64,000 nucleotides of DNA from NCBI RefSeq assembly GCF_017939745.1, contig NZ_JAGKQQ010000001.1:2046001-2110000 (forward strand), in the 5' to 3' direction. Below, piece after piece: positions 8,646 through 17,504 of this stretch. The stretch is from Gemmata palustris. Lineage in GTDB: Bacteria > Planctomycetota > Planctomycetia > Gemmatales > Gemmataceae. Each line of letters opens with the position of its first letter. The stretch's first letter is position 1. The notes beneath the pieces are model-generated. The model ran no database searches. It was not told the origin of the DNA and was given only the letters and a program-made list of their open reading frames with translations. The position numbers and the translations under genes were made by a program.

Positions 8646-9974
8646 ATGTACTTCACGGACGAGCAACCATTCCTGGACGCGGTGTTCGCTCGGTTCGCGG
8701 ACGACGGACCGCGCCTGCTGTACGCCGACTTCCTCGACGATTCGGGCGCGCCGGAGCGCGCGGAGCTGATCCGCGTGCAGCTCGCACTCGCGCGGCTGAG
8801 TGAAGACGACCCGCTCCGGCCCGCGCTCTGCGACCGGCAAGACGAACTGCTCACCAGGAACCGCGCCGCGTGGACCGCGCACCTCGCCGGACTGGTCGAA
8901 ACGGTCGATTTCCGGCGCGGCGTACCCGATTCCGCATCGGTCGACGCCGCAACGTTCCTCGAGCGCGGCGAAGAACTGTTCGCGCGCCTCCGGGTCCGCA
9001 GGCTGAGCCTCCGCGACGCGGCACCCGTGATGACGAAACTGGCCGCGTCGCCGCTCCTCGCGCGGGTGCGGGAACTCGATCTGTGCAACTGCGATCTCGG
9101 CAACGGCGGCGTGAACCTGCTCGCGCGATCGCCGTTCCTTGAGAACCTCGCCGCGCTCGATCTCGGCTTCAACCGGATCGAAGATTCCGGCGTGAACCTC
9201 CTCGCTCGGAGCAGTGCGTTCCCGAACCTCACCACGCTCGCGCTCAACGACAACGACACGATCGGCGACGCGGGGGCGACCGCGCTCGCGGAATCGCCGT
9301 TCTTCGCGGGACTGACCGGCCTCGATCTCTCGGGCAACGACATCGGTGACGCGGGGCTCGGGGCCGTAATCGCGAGTAAGTCCCTCACGCGCCTGCACTC
9401 GCTCCGGGTCACGGGGAACCGCATCGGCGACGCGGGCGTCACCCGACTCACGCGCGCGCCCCTTTTCGCCCGCGTGACAAAGGCCCAACCGGAGCTATCA
9501 CTCCGCGCCAACATGATCGGCCCGGCGGGTGCGGCGGCGCTCGCCGCGTGCCCCGCGCTCGCGGCGTGTACCGCACTCGACCTGTCGCACAACTACCTCA
9601 GCGATTCCGGCGTCGCCGCGTTACTGCGCTCGCCGCACATTGGTCGGCTGCAAGCGCTCCGGCTCGGGCGCAACCAGCTCACGGACAACGGCGTAAGCGC
9701 CTGCTGCGAACTCTTCGGCAGACTGTTCGAGCACCTTCAATTCCTGGACCTGTCCGGCAACCGGCTCACGCGCGTGGGGATGGGCATCCTGTCGGCCCGG
9801 CCCGGCGCGCACGCGGTTCACATTGATGTGAGCGGGAACGTGCAGTCCGCGGTGGCCGGGGACGCCCCCGTCGCCGTTGCCGGGTTGTTGGACGGCCTGC
9901 TCGATGGCGTAGCGGAGGCCGCACTGCTCAAGCGCCGAGTCGCCCACCCGCGTCATCTGTCCGACGGTGAGTGA
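8646..9974 (+). CDS. TIGR02996 leucine-rich-repeat protein, second copy
   Basis: A 442-residue paralogue of the preceding gene: TIGR02996 domain at the N-terminus (DGPRLLYADFLDDSGAPERAELIRVQ), then ribonuclease-inhibitor-like repeats with the pattern LDLSGNDIGDAGLGAV and LDLSHNYLSDSGVAALL, more regular than in its neighbour. No export signal is present. The ATG at 8646 is preceded by TACGAT at 8634-8639, leaving exactly 6 nt; if that is the -10 box, the mRNA would be leaderless. About 130 bp separate the two paralogues. Confidence 0.88.
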   Translation: MYFTDEQPFLDAVFARFADDGPRLLYADFLDDSGAPERAELIRVQLALARLSEDDPLRPALCDRQDELLTRNRAAWTAHLAGLVETVDFRRGVPDSASVDAATFLERGEELFARLRVRRLSLRDAAPVMTKLAASPLLARVRELDLCNCDLGNGGVNLLARSPFLENLAALDLGFNRIEDSGVNLLARSSAFPNLTTLALNDNDTIGDAGATALAESPFFAGLTGLDLSGNDIGDAGLGAVIASKSLTRLHSLRVTGNRIGDAGVTRLTRAPLFARVTKAQPELSLRANMIGPAGAAALAACPALAACTALDLSHNYLSDSGVAALLRSPHIGRLQALRLGRNQLTDNGVSACCELFGRLFEHLQFLDLSGNRLTRVGMGILSARPGAHAVHIDVSGNVQSAVAGDAPVAVAGLLDGLLDGVAEAALLKRRVAHPRHLSDGE

Positions 9975-10130
9975 AATTTAACGGCTTCTGCTCGGCTCGC
10001 TTGCAACACTCTTTCTCACAACTTAGAATCCGAGTCCGCGCACGACACGAAGAGTGTGGCGCGAACGGTTCCACCGTCTCGGGCCGGTCCGCGAGGGTCC
10101 GGCCCTACCTCTAATTAACAGCAGCAGGCT

Positions 10131-10871
10131 ATGAACAACACATGCCCATCGTGTGGGGCACTCTACAACGTGGCCGAGAAGGACATCGGTCGGCGGCTCA
10201 AGTGCAAGAAGTGTCGCACGGCCCTCATGGTTACGGACGCCGGCCTGGTCGCGGCTACGGGGACCGAATCGGGGCCCCCCGAGGACCAGGATTTTGATAG
10301 CGACTTGAAAGAATCGTCGTTCTCACGGAGGCGCAAGAAGTACCTTTCGGGGGAGAACCCGCTGGCCGCGATCGGCGGCGTCCCGGGGCTGTTGTTCGGC
10401 ATCGGTGTGTTCTTCGTACTGTTCTTCACGTTCATGCAGGTGCTCTCCACGGCGTCCACCCAGCGCGCGGTGGAGTACGAAAAGAAGGTCGCCCTGGAAG
10501 AAGAGATCCGCGTCCGCAAGTTGCTCCCCAAGGGCAAGAAGGACCGCTCGGAACTCACCGCGGAGGAACAGAAAAAATACGACGACGACAAGAAGAAGAT
10601 CGAGGACGAGTTCGTCATTCAGAAGCGAGAAGCCGACGAGGACAAGCGCTACACCGAGATCGGGAACAAACGGTCGCGGCTGTACGAGGGCTACGGCTCG
10701 ATGCTCGGCTTCATGCTGGTTTCGTTCGGGTGTCTGGGCTTCCTGCGCGCCCAAGAAGCGCTGCTCCTGCGCATCGTGGCCGGGATCATTCTCACGGGAA
10801 TGGTGCTCGGGTTGTTCCGGCTCGCGCTGGGCACCGGGGCCGGAATCGGGGTCGGCGTGAACGTCGGCTAG
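10131..10871 (+). CDS. MJ0042-type zinc-ribbon membrane protein
   Basis: A 246-residue protein. An N-terminal zinc ribbon of the MJ0042 type has Cys5, Cys8, Cys25 and Cys28 (CPSC...CKKC). A short acidic linker leads to a hydrophobic segment near residues 85-105. A highly charged Lys/Glu-rich helix follows (about 115-180, likely coiled coil), then two further hydrophobic segments near the C-terminus. The domain is common in planctomycete membrane proteins and its function is unknown. The ribbon would be cytoplasmic if the usual orientation holds. It precedes pyrH on the same strand with a 99-bp gap, so co-transcription is possible but unproven. Confidence 0.75.
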   Translation: MNNTCPSCGALYNVAEKDIGRRLKCKKCRTALMVTDAGLVAATGTESGPPEDQDFDSDLKESSFSRRRKKYLSGENPLAAIGGVPGLLFGIGVFFVLFFTFMQVLSTASTQRAVEYEKKVALEEEIRVRKLLPKGKKDRSELTAEEQKKYDDDKKKIEDEFVIQKREADEDKRYTEIGNKRSRLYEGYGSMLGFMLVSFGCLGFLRAQEALLLRIVAGIILTGMVLGLFRLALGTGAGIGVGVNVG

Positions 10872-10970
10872 CGTGCCGTCCGCGGAGGCGGTTCGTACTC
10901 TGTCGAGGGGTACCCGCCTCCGCGTGCGCACGTCGCGCCGCGTATCTGTACACGTCCGGTCCGTACCGCT

Positions 10971-11711
10971 ATGCCCGACACCGACACGTCCGCACCGAAG
11001 TACAAGCGCGTTCTGCTCAAGCTCAGCGGTGAAGCGCTCGGCTTCGGCGGGGGCAAACTGGGCATCAACCTCGATGAAACGAAGCACATCGCCGAACAAC
11101 TCGCCCGCGTTGCTGCGAGCGGGGTGCAACTCGCGGTCGTGATCGGCGGCGGGAACCTGCTCCGCGGCGCACAGTTCTCGGCCGGCGACGAGCGGATCAA
11201 GCCCGCGACCGCCGACTACATGGGAATGCTCGCGACCGTGATGAACGGCCTCGCGCTCCAGGACACACTCGAAGCGATGGGCGTGGAAACGCGCCTCCAG
11301 AGCGCCGTGCGCATGGAAACGGTCGCGGAACCGTACATCCGGCGCCGGGCGCTGCGGCACCTGGAGAAGAACCGCATCGTGATCCTCGCCGGCGGCACCG
11401 GGAACCCGTTCGTCACCACGGACACCGCGGCGGCACTTCGCGGAACCGAACTCCAGGCACACGTTCTTCTTAAGGCCACAAAGGTTGACGGCGTCTTCAA
11501 CTCCGACCCCGCGAAGAACCCCTACGCCGAGAAGTTCGAGCGCCTCACGTTCGATCAAGTGATCCAGAAGCAACTCGGGGTGATGGACATCGGCGCGTTC
11601 GAGATGTGCCGGCTCGCAAAACTTCCGATCCTAGTGTTCAACTACAAGCAGGACGGCGCGATCGAACGGGCCGTTGCCGGTCAGCCGATCGGTACCATCG
11701 TCACCGGTTGA
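10971..11711 (+). CDS. pyrH: UMP kinase
   Basis: A 246-residue hexameric-type bacterial UMP kinase (amino-acid-kinase fold). It converts UMP to UDP with ATP in pyrimidine nucleotide synthesis. Visible motifs: KYKRVLLKLSGEAL at the start of the fold, VVIGGGNLLRG in the phosphate-binding loop, GGTGNPFVTTDTAAALR, and KATKVDGVFNSDP. Length is standard. The order pyrH-frr is a classic bacterial pair, kept here with a 157-bp gap, but the usual upstream partners rpsB and tsf are absent from the window. The ATG at 10971 lacks a strong ribosome site; the first ten residues are poorly conserved in the family. Confidence 0.95.
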   Translation: MPDTDTSAPKYKRVLLKLSGEALGFGGGKLGINLDETKHIAEQLARVAASGVQLAVVIGGGNLLRGAQFSAGDERIKPATADYMGMLATVMNGLALQDTLEAMGVETRLQSAVRMETVAEPYIRRRALRHLEKNRIVILAGGTGNPFVTTDTAAALRGTELQAHVLLKATKVDGVFNSDPAKNPYAEKFERLTFDQVIQKQLGVMDIGAFEMCRLAKLPILVFNYKQDGAIERAVAGQPIGTIVTG

Positions 11712-11868
11712 CGGATTCGGTTTCGGTCCGGCGGGTCGTGGGGCGCGTTCCCCGGTGACGTCCGAACCGGAATCGCCGCCCCGGGCTACCTTTCCTACCG
11801 CCCGCCGACCTGCGACAATAGGAATAATTCGACGCCAAAGACCACGGACCAACGCCAGAGGACGTGCC

Positions 11869-12429
11869 ATGACCGCACCACAGATTTTGAAGGATTCCGA
11901 GGACCGAATGGAGAAGGCGACGGACGTGTTCCGCAACGACCTGAAGGGGTTGCGGACCGGCCGCGCGTCCCCGCAAATGCTGGACGCGCTCCGCGTGGAC
12001 AATTATGGCACGATGTCGCCGATCCGCGACATGGCCTCGGTGACGTGCCCGGACGCCGCGACCATCGTCATCAAGCCCTACACGGCCGACAGCCTGAAGG
12101 AAATCGAAAAGGCGATTCGCGCGAGCGACCTCGGATTGGCCCCGAACAACGACGGCAAGGTGATCCGGCTGTCGATGCCCGCGATGAGCGGCGACCAGCG
12201 CAAGAAGATCGTTGCGCAGCTCAAGAAATCGGCCGAGGCCGCGAAGGTGTCGTGCCGCAACATCCGCCGCGACGGGAACAAGCACTTCGAGGACGCCGAA
12301 AAAGCCAAGACCATGACCGAGGACGACCGCGACAAGGGCAAGGCGAAGATGCAGGACTTGCTTAAGGCCTACGAGGGCAAGATCGACGACCTGGCCAACA
12401 AGAAGGAAAAGGAAGTGATGGAACAGTAA
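11869..12429 (+). CDS. frr: Ribosome recycling factor
   Basis: A 186-residue ribosome recycling factor, which with EF-G splits post-termination ribosomes. The family patterns are intact: LRTGRASPQMLDALRVDNYG, the RKKIVAQLKKSAEAAKVSCRN region and the C-terminal long helix. Length matches the bacterial norm (about 185). The frame is open far upstream through the pyrH tail; the ATG at 11869 is chosen because the family starts there and AGAGGA lies seven bases upstream. Confidence 0.96.
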   Translation: MTAPQILKDSEDRMEKATDVFRNDLKGLRTGRASPQMLDALRVDNYGTMSPIRDMASVTCPDAATIVIKPYTADSLKEIEKAIRASDLGLAPNNDGKVIRLSMPAMSGDQRKKIVAQLKKSAEAAKVSCRNIRRDGNKHFEDAEKAKTMTEDDRDKGKAKMQDLLKAYEGKIDDLANKKEKEVMEQ

Positions 12430-12460
12430 TCGTGCTCGGTGCTTCGTCGCCGGTCGATCC

Positions 12461-12506
12461 GCGAGCCGCAGGTCAGCGCGTCCCGACGCGCTCGCCTGCG
12501 GCTCGC
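12461..12506. repeat. 22-bp inverted repeat after frr
   Basis: Arms 12461-12482 and 12485-12506 match at 20 of 22 positions with a 2-nt loop. The ends are GCGAGCCGCAGG and CCTGCGGCTCGC. It follows the frr stop by 32 bp and can form a very stable hairpin. No T-run follows, so it is a terminator-like palindrome. Confidence 0.6.
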
Positions 12507-12577
12507 GCCTTCCGAAATCGCCGAACCCCGCGAGCGAAGCGCCCAATACGAACCGCACACACCCGCCGAGCTGCCAC

Positions 12578-15500
12578 ATGCGATCCCTCCGTGCCGTGTC
12601 CGAGCTGTTCCCGCGCGCGACCGAAGCCGGCCTGAGCGACGAACAGGTTGCCGAGAGCCGATCGAAATTCGGCGCGAACCGGCTCACCCCCCTGCCCCGC
12701 GAACCCGTCTGGAAGAAGTTCCTCGAAAAGTTCGCGGACCCGATCATCAAGATCCTGCTCGCGGCCTCGCTCCTCAAGATCGTGGTGGACCTGTTCGACA
12801 CGTCCCCGCTCGTCGGCGGGCTCGCCCTCGGTGCGGTGCTCGCCGTAGTGATCGGCGCGGTCGTGGCGAAGCTCGGGGAGTGGCTCCCGGCGGTTCTGTT
12901 CGCGCTCGCGGGGCTCCTCGTCGGCGCGAGCGCTGCGCTCGGCGACCCGTCCTACGAGGGGCTCGCGGTGATGATCGCCGTGTTCCTCGCGACCGGTGTG
13001 GCCTTCTTCAGCGAGTTCCGTAGCGACCGGGAGTTCGAGAAACTTAATTCGACTCGGGACGCGATCCGCGTCAAAGTCGAGCGGAACGGCGGGGTCCACA
13101 CGATTCCGCTCGAAGACGCGGTGGTCGGTGACCTCGTCCTGCTCGAAATGGGCGACGAGATCCCCGCCGACGGGCGCATCGTGCGGTCGAACGAACTTCA
13201 CGTCGATCAGGCGCTCATGACCGGTGAGAGCGAGCCGGCAAAAAAAACGGCGGGGCGCGCTGACGAGGACTTCGACGGTCCCGACCAGCCCGGGTGCGTG
13301 TTCCGCGGGACGCAGGTGCGCGACGGCGTCGGCCAGATGGTCGTGACCAACATCGGCGACGACACGATGCTCGGTCAGATCGCCCGGCGTCTGTCGGGCG
13401 AGTCCCCCGCACCGGACGCGAGCGATTCGACGCCCGAGTCGCGTGCCGAGCGCGTGCAGCAGAAACTCACCATCTCGAAAGCGTCCACGCCGCTCCAGGA
13501 GAAGCTCGAAGTCCTCGCGAAGCTCATCAGCAAAATCGGCTACGCCGCGGCCGGCGCGATCTTCGTCGCGCTGCTCGTTCGCGGGCTGATACTGGGCGAA
13601 GTGCGGCTCCCTCAAGAGGGCGAAGACGCAAGCAAGGTGCTGCTCGGGAGCGTGCGGGCGCTGCTCTCGTACTTCGTTTACATGGTCATCGTCATCGTCG
13701 TCGCGGTCCCCGAAGGGCTGCCGATGAGCGTGACCGTGTCGCTCGCGATCGCGTGGCGCAAGATGAGCCAGTCGAACTCGCTCGTGCGGCAACTGGTCGC
13801 GTGCGAGACGATCGGCTCGGCGACCGTGATCTGCTCCGACAAAACCGGCACCCTCACTCAGAACAAGATGACGGTGTCGCGCGTCGGGCTGGGCACGGCC
13901 GTTTACGAGAAAGACAGCGCGATCGCGTCGCCGGGGATGAAGAGCGATGAACCCTGGGTACACTCGCCGCTCTTCTGGGTGATCGTGAACTCGGCCGCGA
14001 ACTCGACCGCGAGCCTCGAACAGAAAAACGGCAAGACCGCGGTCATCGGTAACAGCACGGAAGGCGCGCTGTTGAACTGGCTCACTGCGGGCGCGTGGAC
14101 CCACCCGAACAGTTTGAATTACATCGAACTCCGGGCACAGCACCCCGTGCTGTACCAGATCCACTTCTCGTCCGACCGCAAGCGGATGACGACCGTGGTG
14201 CGAGACGCGGGCCGCGCCGTCACGCTCGTGAAGGGCGCCCCGGAGGTGCTGCTCGCGCAGGCCACGCGGTACCGCTCTCCCGATGGTTCAACGCACGACC
14301 TCACGCCGGAAATTCGTGCCGAGATTCAGTCGCGCATCTCCGCGGCCGCGGGGGACGCGATGCGCACGCTCGCGTTCGCGCACACCGAACTCCCTCCGGA
14401 CTTCCCGCGCGAAGAAGGCGCGATCCACGACCGGCGCGCGGAGATCGAAAACGACCTCATTTTCGACGGCTGGGTCGGCATCCGCGACCCGCTCCGCGAC
14501 GACGTAAAGGAAGCCGTCCGCCAGTGCCGCGCTGCGGGCATCGAAGTGAAGATGATTACGGGCGACACGATCGAAACCGCCCGCGCGATCGGCCGAGAGA
14601 TCGGGTTACTCGACGAGCCGGATGCACTGGCGCTGACGCACGCGGAATTCGCGAAGTTAACCGACGCGGAACTTTCCGCGATTCTCCCGCGGTTGCGCGT
14701 CCTCGCGCGCGCGCTTCCCGGGGACAAGTTCCGCATCGTGGAACTGCTGCAAGCGCAGAACCACGTCGTCGCGATGACCGGCGACGGCACGAACGACGCC
14801 CCCGCGCTCAAGAAAGCGGACGTCGGGCTGGCGATGGGCATTTCGGGCACCGAAGTGGCGAAGGAAGCGAGCAAGATCGTGTTGCTCGACGATGCGTTCA
14901 GCACGATCGTCCGCGGGGTCCACTGGGGCCGCGCGCTCTACGAGAACATTCAGCGGTTCATCCAGTTCCAGCTCACGATCAACGTGTCGGCCCTGTTGAT
15001 CGCGTTCCTGGGGCCGTTCTTGGGGCTCAAACCGCCGTTCACGGTCCTGCAACTGCTCTGGATCAACGTCATTATGGACACGTTCGCGGCGATCGCGCTG
15101 TGCAGCGAACCGCCCCGTGCGAACCTGATGCGCCGGCCGCCCAAGACGCGCAACGAGAACATCCTCACGCCCGCGATGCTCGGCACCATCGGCAGCACCG
15201 CCGCGTTCTTCGTCGTGGTGATGATCGCGATGCTACTCGGGATGCAGCACGCGGGGTGGTTCGCGGGGGACGGGCCGAAGTCGGGCGAGTTCCCCGAACT
15301 GACGATGCGCCAGGTCACGCTGTTTTTCAGCGTGTACGTGTTCTTCCAGGTGTGGAACCAGATCAACTGCCGCTCGCTCGCCCCGGAAGAATCCGGCTGG
15401 CACCGGCTGTTCGAGAACCGGCAGTTCCTGGCGATCGCGTCCCTCACCGTGGTCGGGCAGGTGCTCATCGTCACGCTCGGCGGCGCGGTGTTTAATGTCG

Positions 15501-15613
15501 AGCCGCTGAGAGCGGTAGACTGGTTGGTGGTCGCCGCCGCGACCTCGAGCGTGCTCCTGTTCGCGGAGGTCACCAGGCGCGTCCGCTTGTGGAACACCAA
15601 GAGAAAAGTTTGA
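12578..15613 (+). CDS. Calcium-translocating P-type ATPase (PMCA-like, P2B)
   Basis: A 1011-residue P-type ATPase. Motifs in order: actuator loop LMTGESEPA near residue 215, the membrane helix with VPEGLPMSVTVSLAIAW, the phosphorylation site DKTGTLTQNKM, KGAPEVLL in the nucleotide domain, MITGDT, and GDGTNDAPALKKADVGLAMG in the hinge. The VAVPEGLP helix and overall order fit the calcium-transporting P2 group (PMCA type), exporting Ca2+ with ATP. The transmembrane complement looks complete, including the six-helix C-terminal half. The ATG at 12578 is the first in-frame methionine of the family-like N-terminus. The ion assignment rests on family resemblance. Confidence 0.92.
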   Translation: MRSLRAVSELFPRATEAGLSDEQVAESRSKFGANRLTPLPREPVWKKFLEKFADPIIKILLAASLLKIVVDLFDTSPLVGGLALGAVLAVVIGAVVAKLGEWLPAVLFALAGLLVGASAALGDPSYEGLAVMIAVFLATGVAFFSEFRSDREFEKLNSTRDAIRVKVERNGGVHTIPLEDAVVGDLVLLEMGDEIPADGRIVRSNELHVDQALMTGESEPAKKTAGRADEDFDGPDQPGCVFRGTQVRDGVGQMVVTNIGDDTMLGQIARRLSGESPAPDASDSTPESRAERVQQKLTISKASTPLQEKLEVLAKLISKIGYAAAGAIFVALLVRGLILGEVRLPQEGEDASKVLLGSVRALLSYFVYMVIVIVVAVPEGLPMSVTVSLAIAWRKMSQSNSLVRQLVACETIGSATVICSDKTGTLTQNKMTVSRVGLGTAVYEKDSAIASPGMKSDEPWVHSPLFWVIVNSAANSTASLEQKNGKTAVIGNSTEGALLNWLTAGAWTHPNSLNYIELRAQHPVLYQIHFSSDRKRMTTVVRDAGRAVTLVKGAPEVLLAQATRYRSPDGSTHDLTPEIRAEIQSRISAAAGDAMRTLAFAHTELPPDFPREEGAIHDRRAEIENDLIFDGWVGIRDPLRDDVKEAVRQCRAAGIEVKMITGDTIETARAIGREIGLLDEPDALALTHAEFAKLTDAELSAILPRLRVLARALPGDKFRIVELLQAQNHVVAMTGDGTNDAPALKKADVGLAMGISGTEVAKEASKIVLLDDAFSTIVRGVHWGRALYENIQRFIQFQLTINVSALLIAFLGPFLGLKPPFTVLQLLWINVIMDTFAAIALCSEPPRANLMRRPPKTRNENILTPAMLGTIGSTAAFFVVVMIAMLLGMQHAGWFAGDGPKSGEFPELTMRQVTLFFSVYVFFQVWNQINCRSLAPEESGWHRLFENRQFLAIASLTVVGQVLIVTLGGAVFNVEPLRAVDWLVVAAATSSVLLFAEVTRRVRLWNTKRKV

Positions 15614-15631
15614 CCCCGCCCGTGCGGGGTC
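15612..15631 (+). terminator. 8-bp hairpin overlapping the Ca2+-ATPase stop
   Basis: GACCCCGC (15612-15619) pairs with GCGGGGTC (15624-15631) around CCGT. It overlaps the last bases of the ATPase stop codon and lies 15 bp before the ferredoxin start. It may be a weak terminator or translational-coupling hairpin. Confidence 0.4.
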
Positions 15632-15646
15632 ATTGGGGTCGTTACG

Positions 15647-16042
15647 ATGGCCGTATCGAACGAGAAACTCACCGCGATCGCCGACAAGCTGCTGATCGGC
15701 CACTTCCACCGGCACGTGTTCTTGTGCCTCGGCGAAGCGTGCTGTGCGGACGTCGGCGCGGCAGGAGCCGAAGCCGCGTGGGACAAACTGAAGGGCGAAC
15801 TGAAGGACCGCCAGCTCTCGCTCGCGACCGGACCGGCCGCGTGCTACCGCACAAAGGTCGGGTGCTTGCGCGTCTGCGCCGGCGGACCGATCATGGTCGT
15901 CTACCCCGAAGGGACGTGGTACTCGGGCATGACCGCCGACCGCATCCCGCGCTTCGTGCAGGAGCACTTGGTGGAAGGTCGGCCCATCGAAGAATGGATC
16001 TTCACCCGCAACCCGCTGCCGAACGACGCGGACCGCGAATAG
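15647..16042 (+). CDS. Thioredoxin-like 2Fe-2S ferredoxin
   Basis: A 131-residue protein resembling thioredoxin-fold (Shethna/Clostridium type) 2Fe-2S ferredoxins, which carry electrons in the cytoplasm. Likely cluster ligands are Cys27, Cys32, Cys73 and Cys77 in CLGEAC and CLRVC; Cys33 and Cys66 are extra. The segment RVCAGGPIMVVYPEGTWY is the family hallmark. Length is normal. It follows the Ca2+-ATPase by 33 bp on the same strand; a functional link is not obvious. It ends just before the composite inverted repeat at 16058-16229. Confidence 0.87.
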   Translation: MAVSNEKLTAIADKLLIGHFHRHVFLCLGEACCADVGAAGAEAAWDKLKGELKDRQLSLATGPAACYRTKVGCLRVCAGGPIMVVYPEGTWYSGMTADRIPRFVQEHLVEGRPIEEWIFTRNPLPNDADRE

Positions 16043-16057
16043 CGGTGAAAAGAAATC

Positions 16058-16229
16058 AAATGCGCCGCGGATGAACGCCGATAACACGGATCAAGACAGG
16101 ACAGAAAACTATTGGACAGGATTAACAGGATCGACAGGATTCCGAAATTTTAATCCTGTTAATCTTGTCGATCCTGTCAAAATATTCTTATCTTGATCCG
16201 TGTTATCGACGTTCATCCGCGGCGCATTT
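16058..16229. repeat. Composite nested inverted repeat
   Basis: Outer arms 16058-16096 and 16191-16229 are reverse complements at 38 of 39 positions; the core is GCCGCGGATGAACG. Nested inside are tandem GACAGGAT-type units (about 16115-16140) facing inverted copies ATCCTGT (about 16151-16177). The same outer unit recurs at 43806-43967. The element lies between the convergent ferredoxin and CobW genes and contains no coding frame that I would support. Confidence 0.8.
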
Positions 16230-16252
16230 CTCTTCCTCCGCCACCCCACCAG

Positions 16253-17359
16253 TTAGTTCTTCGCTTCGGTGTACCGGTGCGTCGGAACGGGGCGCCCGGG
16301 GCGCAAGCTCTGGCTCGTGCGGAAGTCCGCGATCACGCCCGCCAGCGCGCACTGCACGGCGACGACGCGCTTCACTTCCGCTTCCAGCACAGCCGGGTCG
16401 ATCGCGACCCGGGCGTTCACGATGAGGTCCGCTTCGCGCGGGCGCAGGCCGCTCGGCAGCGAGAGCTTCGGCGCGGTGTCGCTGCTAATCACGTTCCCGA
16501 CCGCGAACGCGCTCGCGTCGTCCATGCCGATGAGTTTCAGGTGCGCCACTTCGCCGCCCAGCGCGCGGCACACGGTCGCCAGATCGCCCAGGATCGCGGT
16601 GAGCAGCGCGTCGAGGTCGAAGGGCGCGTCCGAGGTGAGCCGGGCGGTCGCGTTCAGCCAGCCGAGTTCGGCCTCGCCCTCCGCATACGTGTCGTAGTCG
16701 ATGTCCAAAATCTTGCGCCCGAACGCGCCCGTCTGGTCGAGCAGTTCTGCGAGCGCGTCGAAGCCCGCGCCGGTGGTCGCACTCACACGGAGGACCGGCG
16801 TCCCGGGGAACTGTTCGCCCAGCAACCGCGAAAGTTCCTCGATGGCTGGCGGGTCGAGTTCGTCGATCCGATTTATCACGATCGCGTCGGCCTCTTCGAG
16901 CTGCTTCTTGAAGATGTACGCGGCCTTCGGACTGAACCCGCCGGCGGACTGGTTGCGCAGGATGCGAATCCCGTGGCTCGGCTTGAACAGGACCGCGTAG
17001 GGCGCGACCTCGAACCGGCCGGCGTACAGGTCCTTGAGCGGTTGGACGACGGTCGCCACGAGATCGGTGCAACTCCCCACAGGTTCGGCGAGTATCACAT
17101 CGGGCCGTTCGGACGCCTCGAGCGCACCGACGCGGCCCACGAGATCGTCGAAGCGACAGCAGAAGCACGCGCCGGGAACCTCCTCCACCGCGATCCCCTG
17201 TCCGCGGAACGTGTTCGTGTCCACGAGATCGTGCGCTTGGTCGTTGGTAACGACCCCCACCCGCTTGCCCTGTGATTGGTACAGGCGCGCGAGCCGCCCG
17301 AGCGCGGTGGTTTTTCCGGCGCCGAGGAATCCGCCAACCATTACAAAACGTGCTGTCAT
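16253..17359 (-). CDS. CobW/COG0523 family GTPase
   Basis: A 368-residue P-loop GTPase of the COG0523 family, metallochaperone-like proteins that deliver zinc, cobalt or other metals. Walker A GGFLGAGKTT is at residues 9-18, the metal-binding CxCC-type motif CFCC at 65-68, and the guanine-recognition-like NRID in VINRIDELD. A CobW C-terminal domain follows. Which metal it handles is unknown; no zinc or cobalamin genes are adjacent. The start is the ATG at 17359, because the P-loop strand begins there; the longer upstream frame overlaps the promoter region of the divergent oxidoreductase gene. Confidence 0.9.
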   Translation of the reverse strand: MTARFVMVGGFLGAGKTTALGRLARLYQSQGKRVGVVTNDQAHDLVDTNTFRGQGIAVEEVPGACFCCRFDDLVGRVGALEASERPDVILAEPVGSCTDLVATVVQPLKDLYAGRFEVAPYAVLFKPSHGIRILRNQSAGGFSPKAAYIFKKQLEEADAIVINRIDELDPPAIEELSRLLGEQFPGTPVLRVSATTGAGFDALAELLDQTGAFGRKILDIDYDTYAEGEAELGWLNATARLTSDAPFDLDALLTAILGDLATVCRALGGEVAHLKLIGMDDASAFAVGNVISSDTAPKLSLPSGLRPREADLIVNARVAIDPAVLEAEVKRVVAVQCALAGVIADFRTSQSLRPGRPVPTHRYTEAKN

Positions 17360-17504
17360 GAGTACCGCCCGGTTCAGAGATCCGCTGAAGTTCGGTGTTA
17401 TCTCTACGCCCCCGCGCCCCGGCCCGCAACTTGCTCTTTCCCAACCGACACCCCCGCTCGTTCGGCCCACCGCGGAGTTTTCGTTGTTCCGCTTACTTCG
17501 TCTC

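Noticed and set aside
12473-14164. Long minus-strand open frame (563 residues) opposite the Ca2+-ATPase
   Set aside because: It mirrors the ATPase codons in high-GC DNA (Arg/Asp/Glu/His-rich), a typical antisense shadow; the ATPase has all family motifs.
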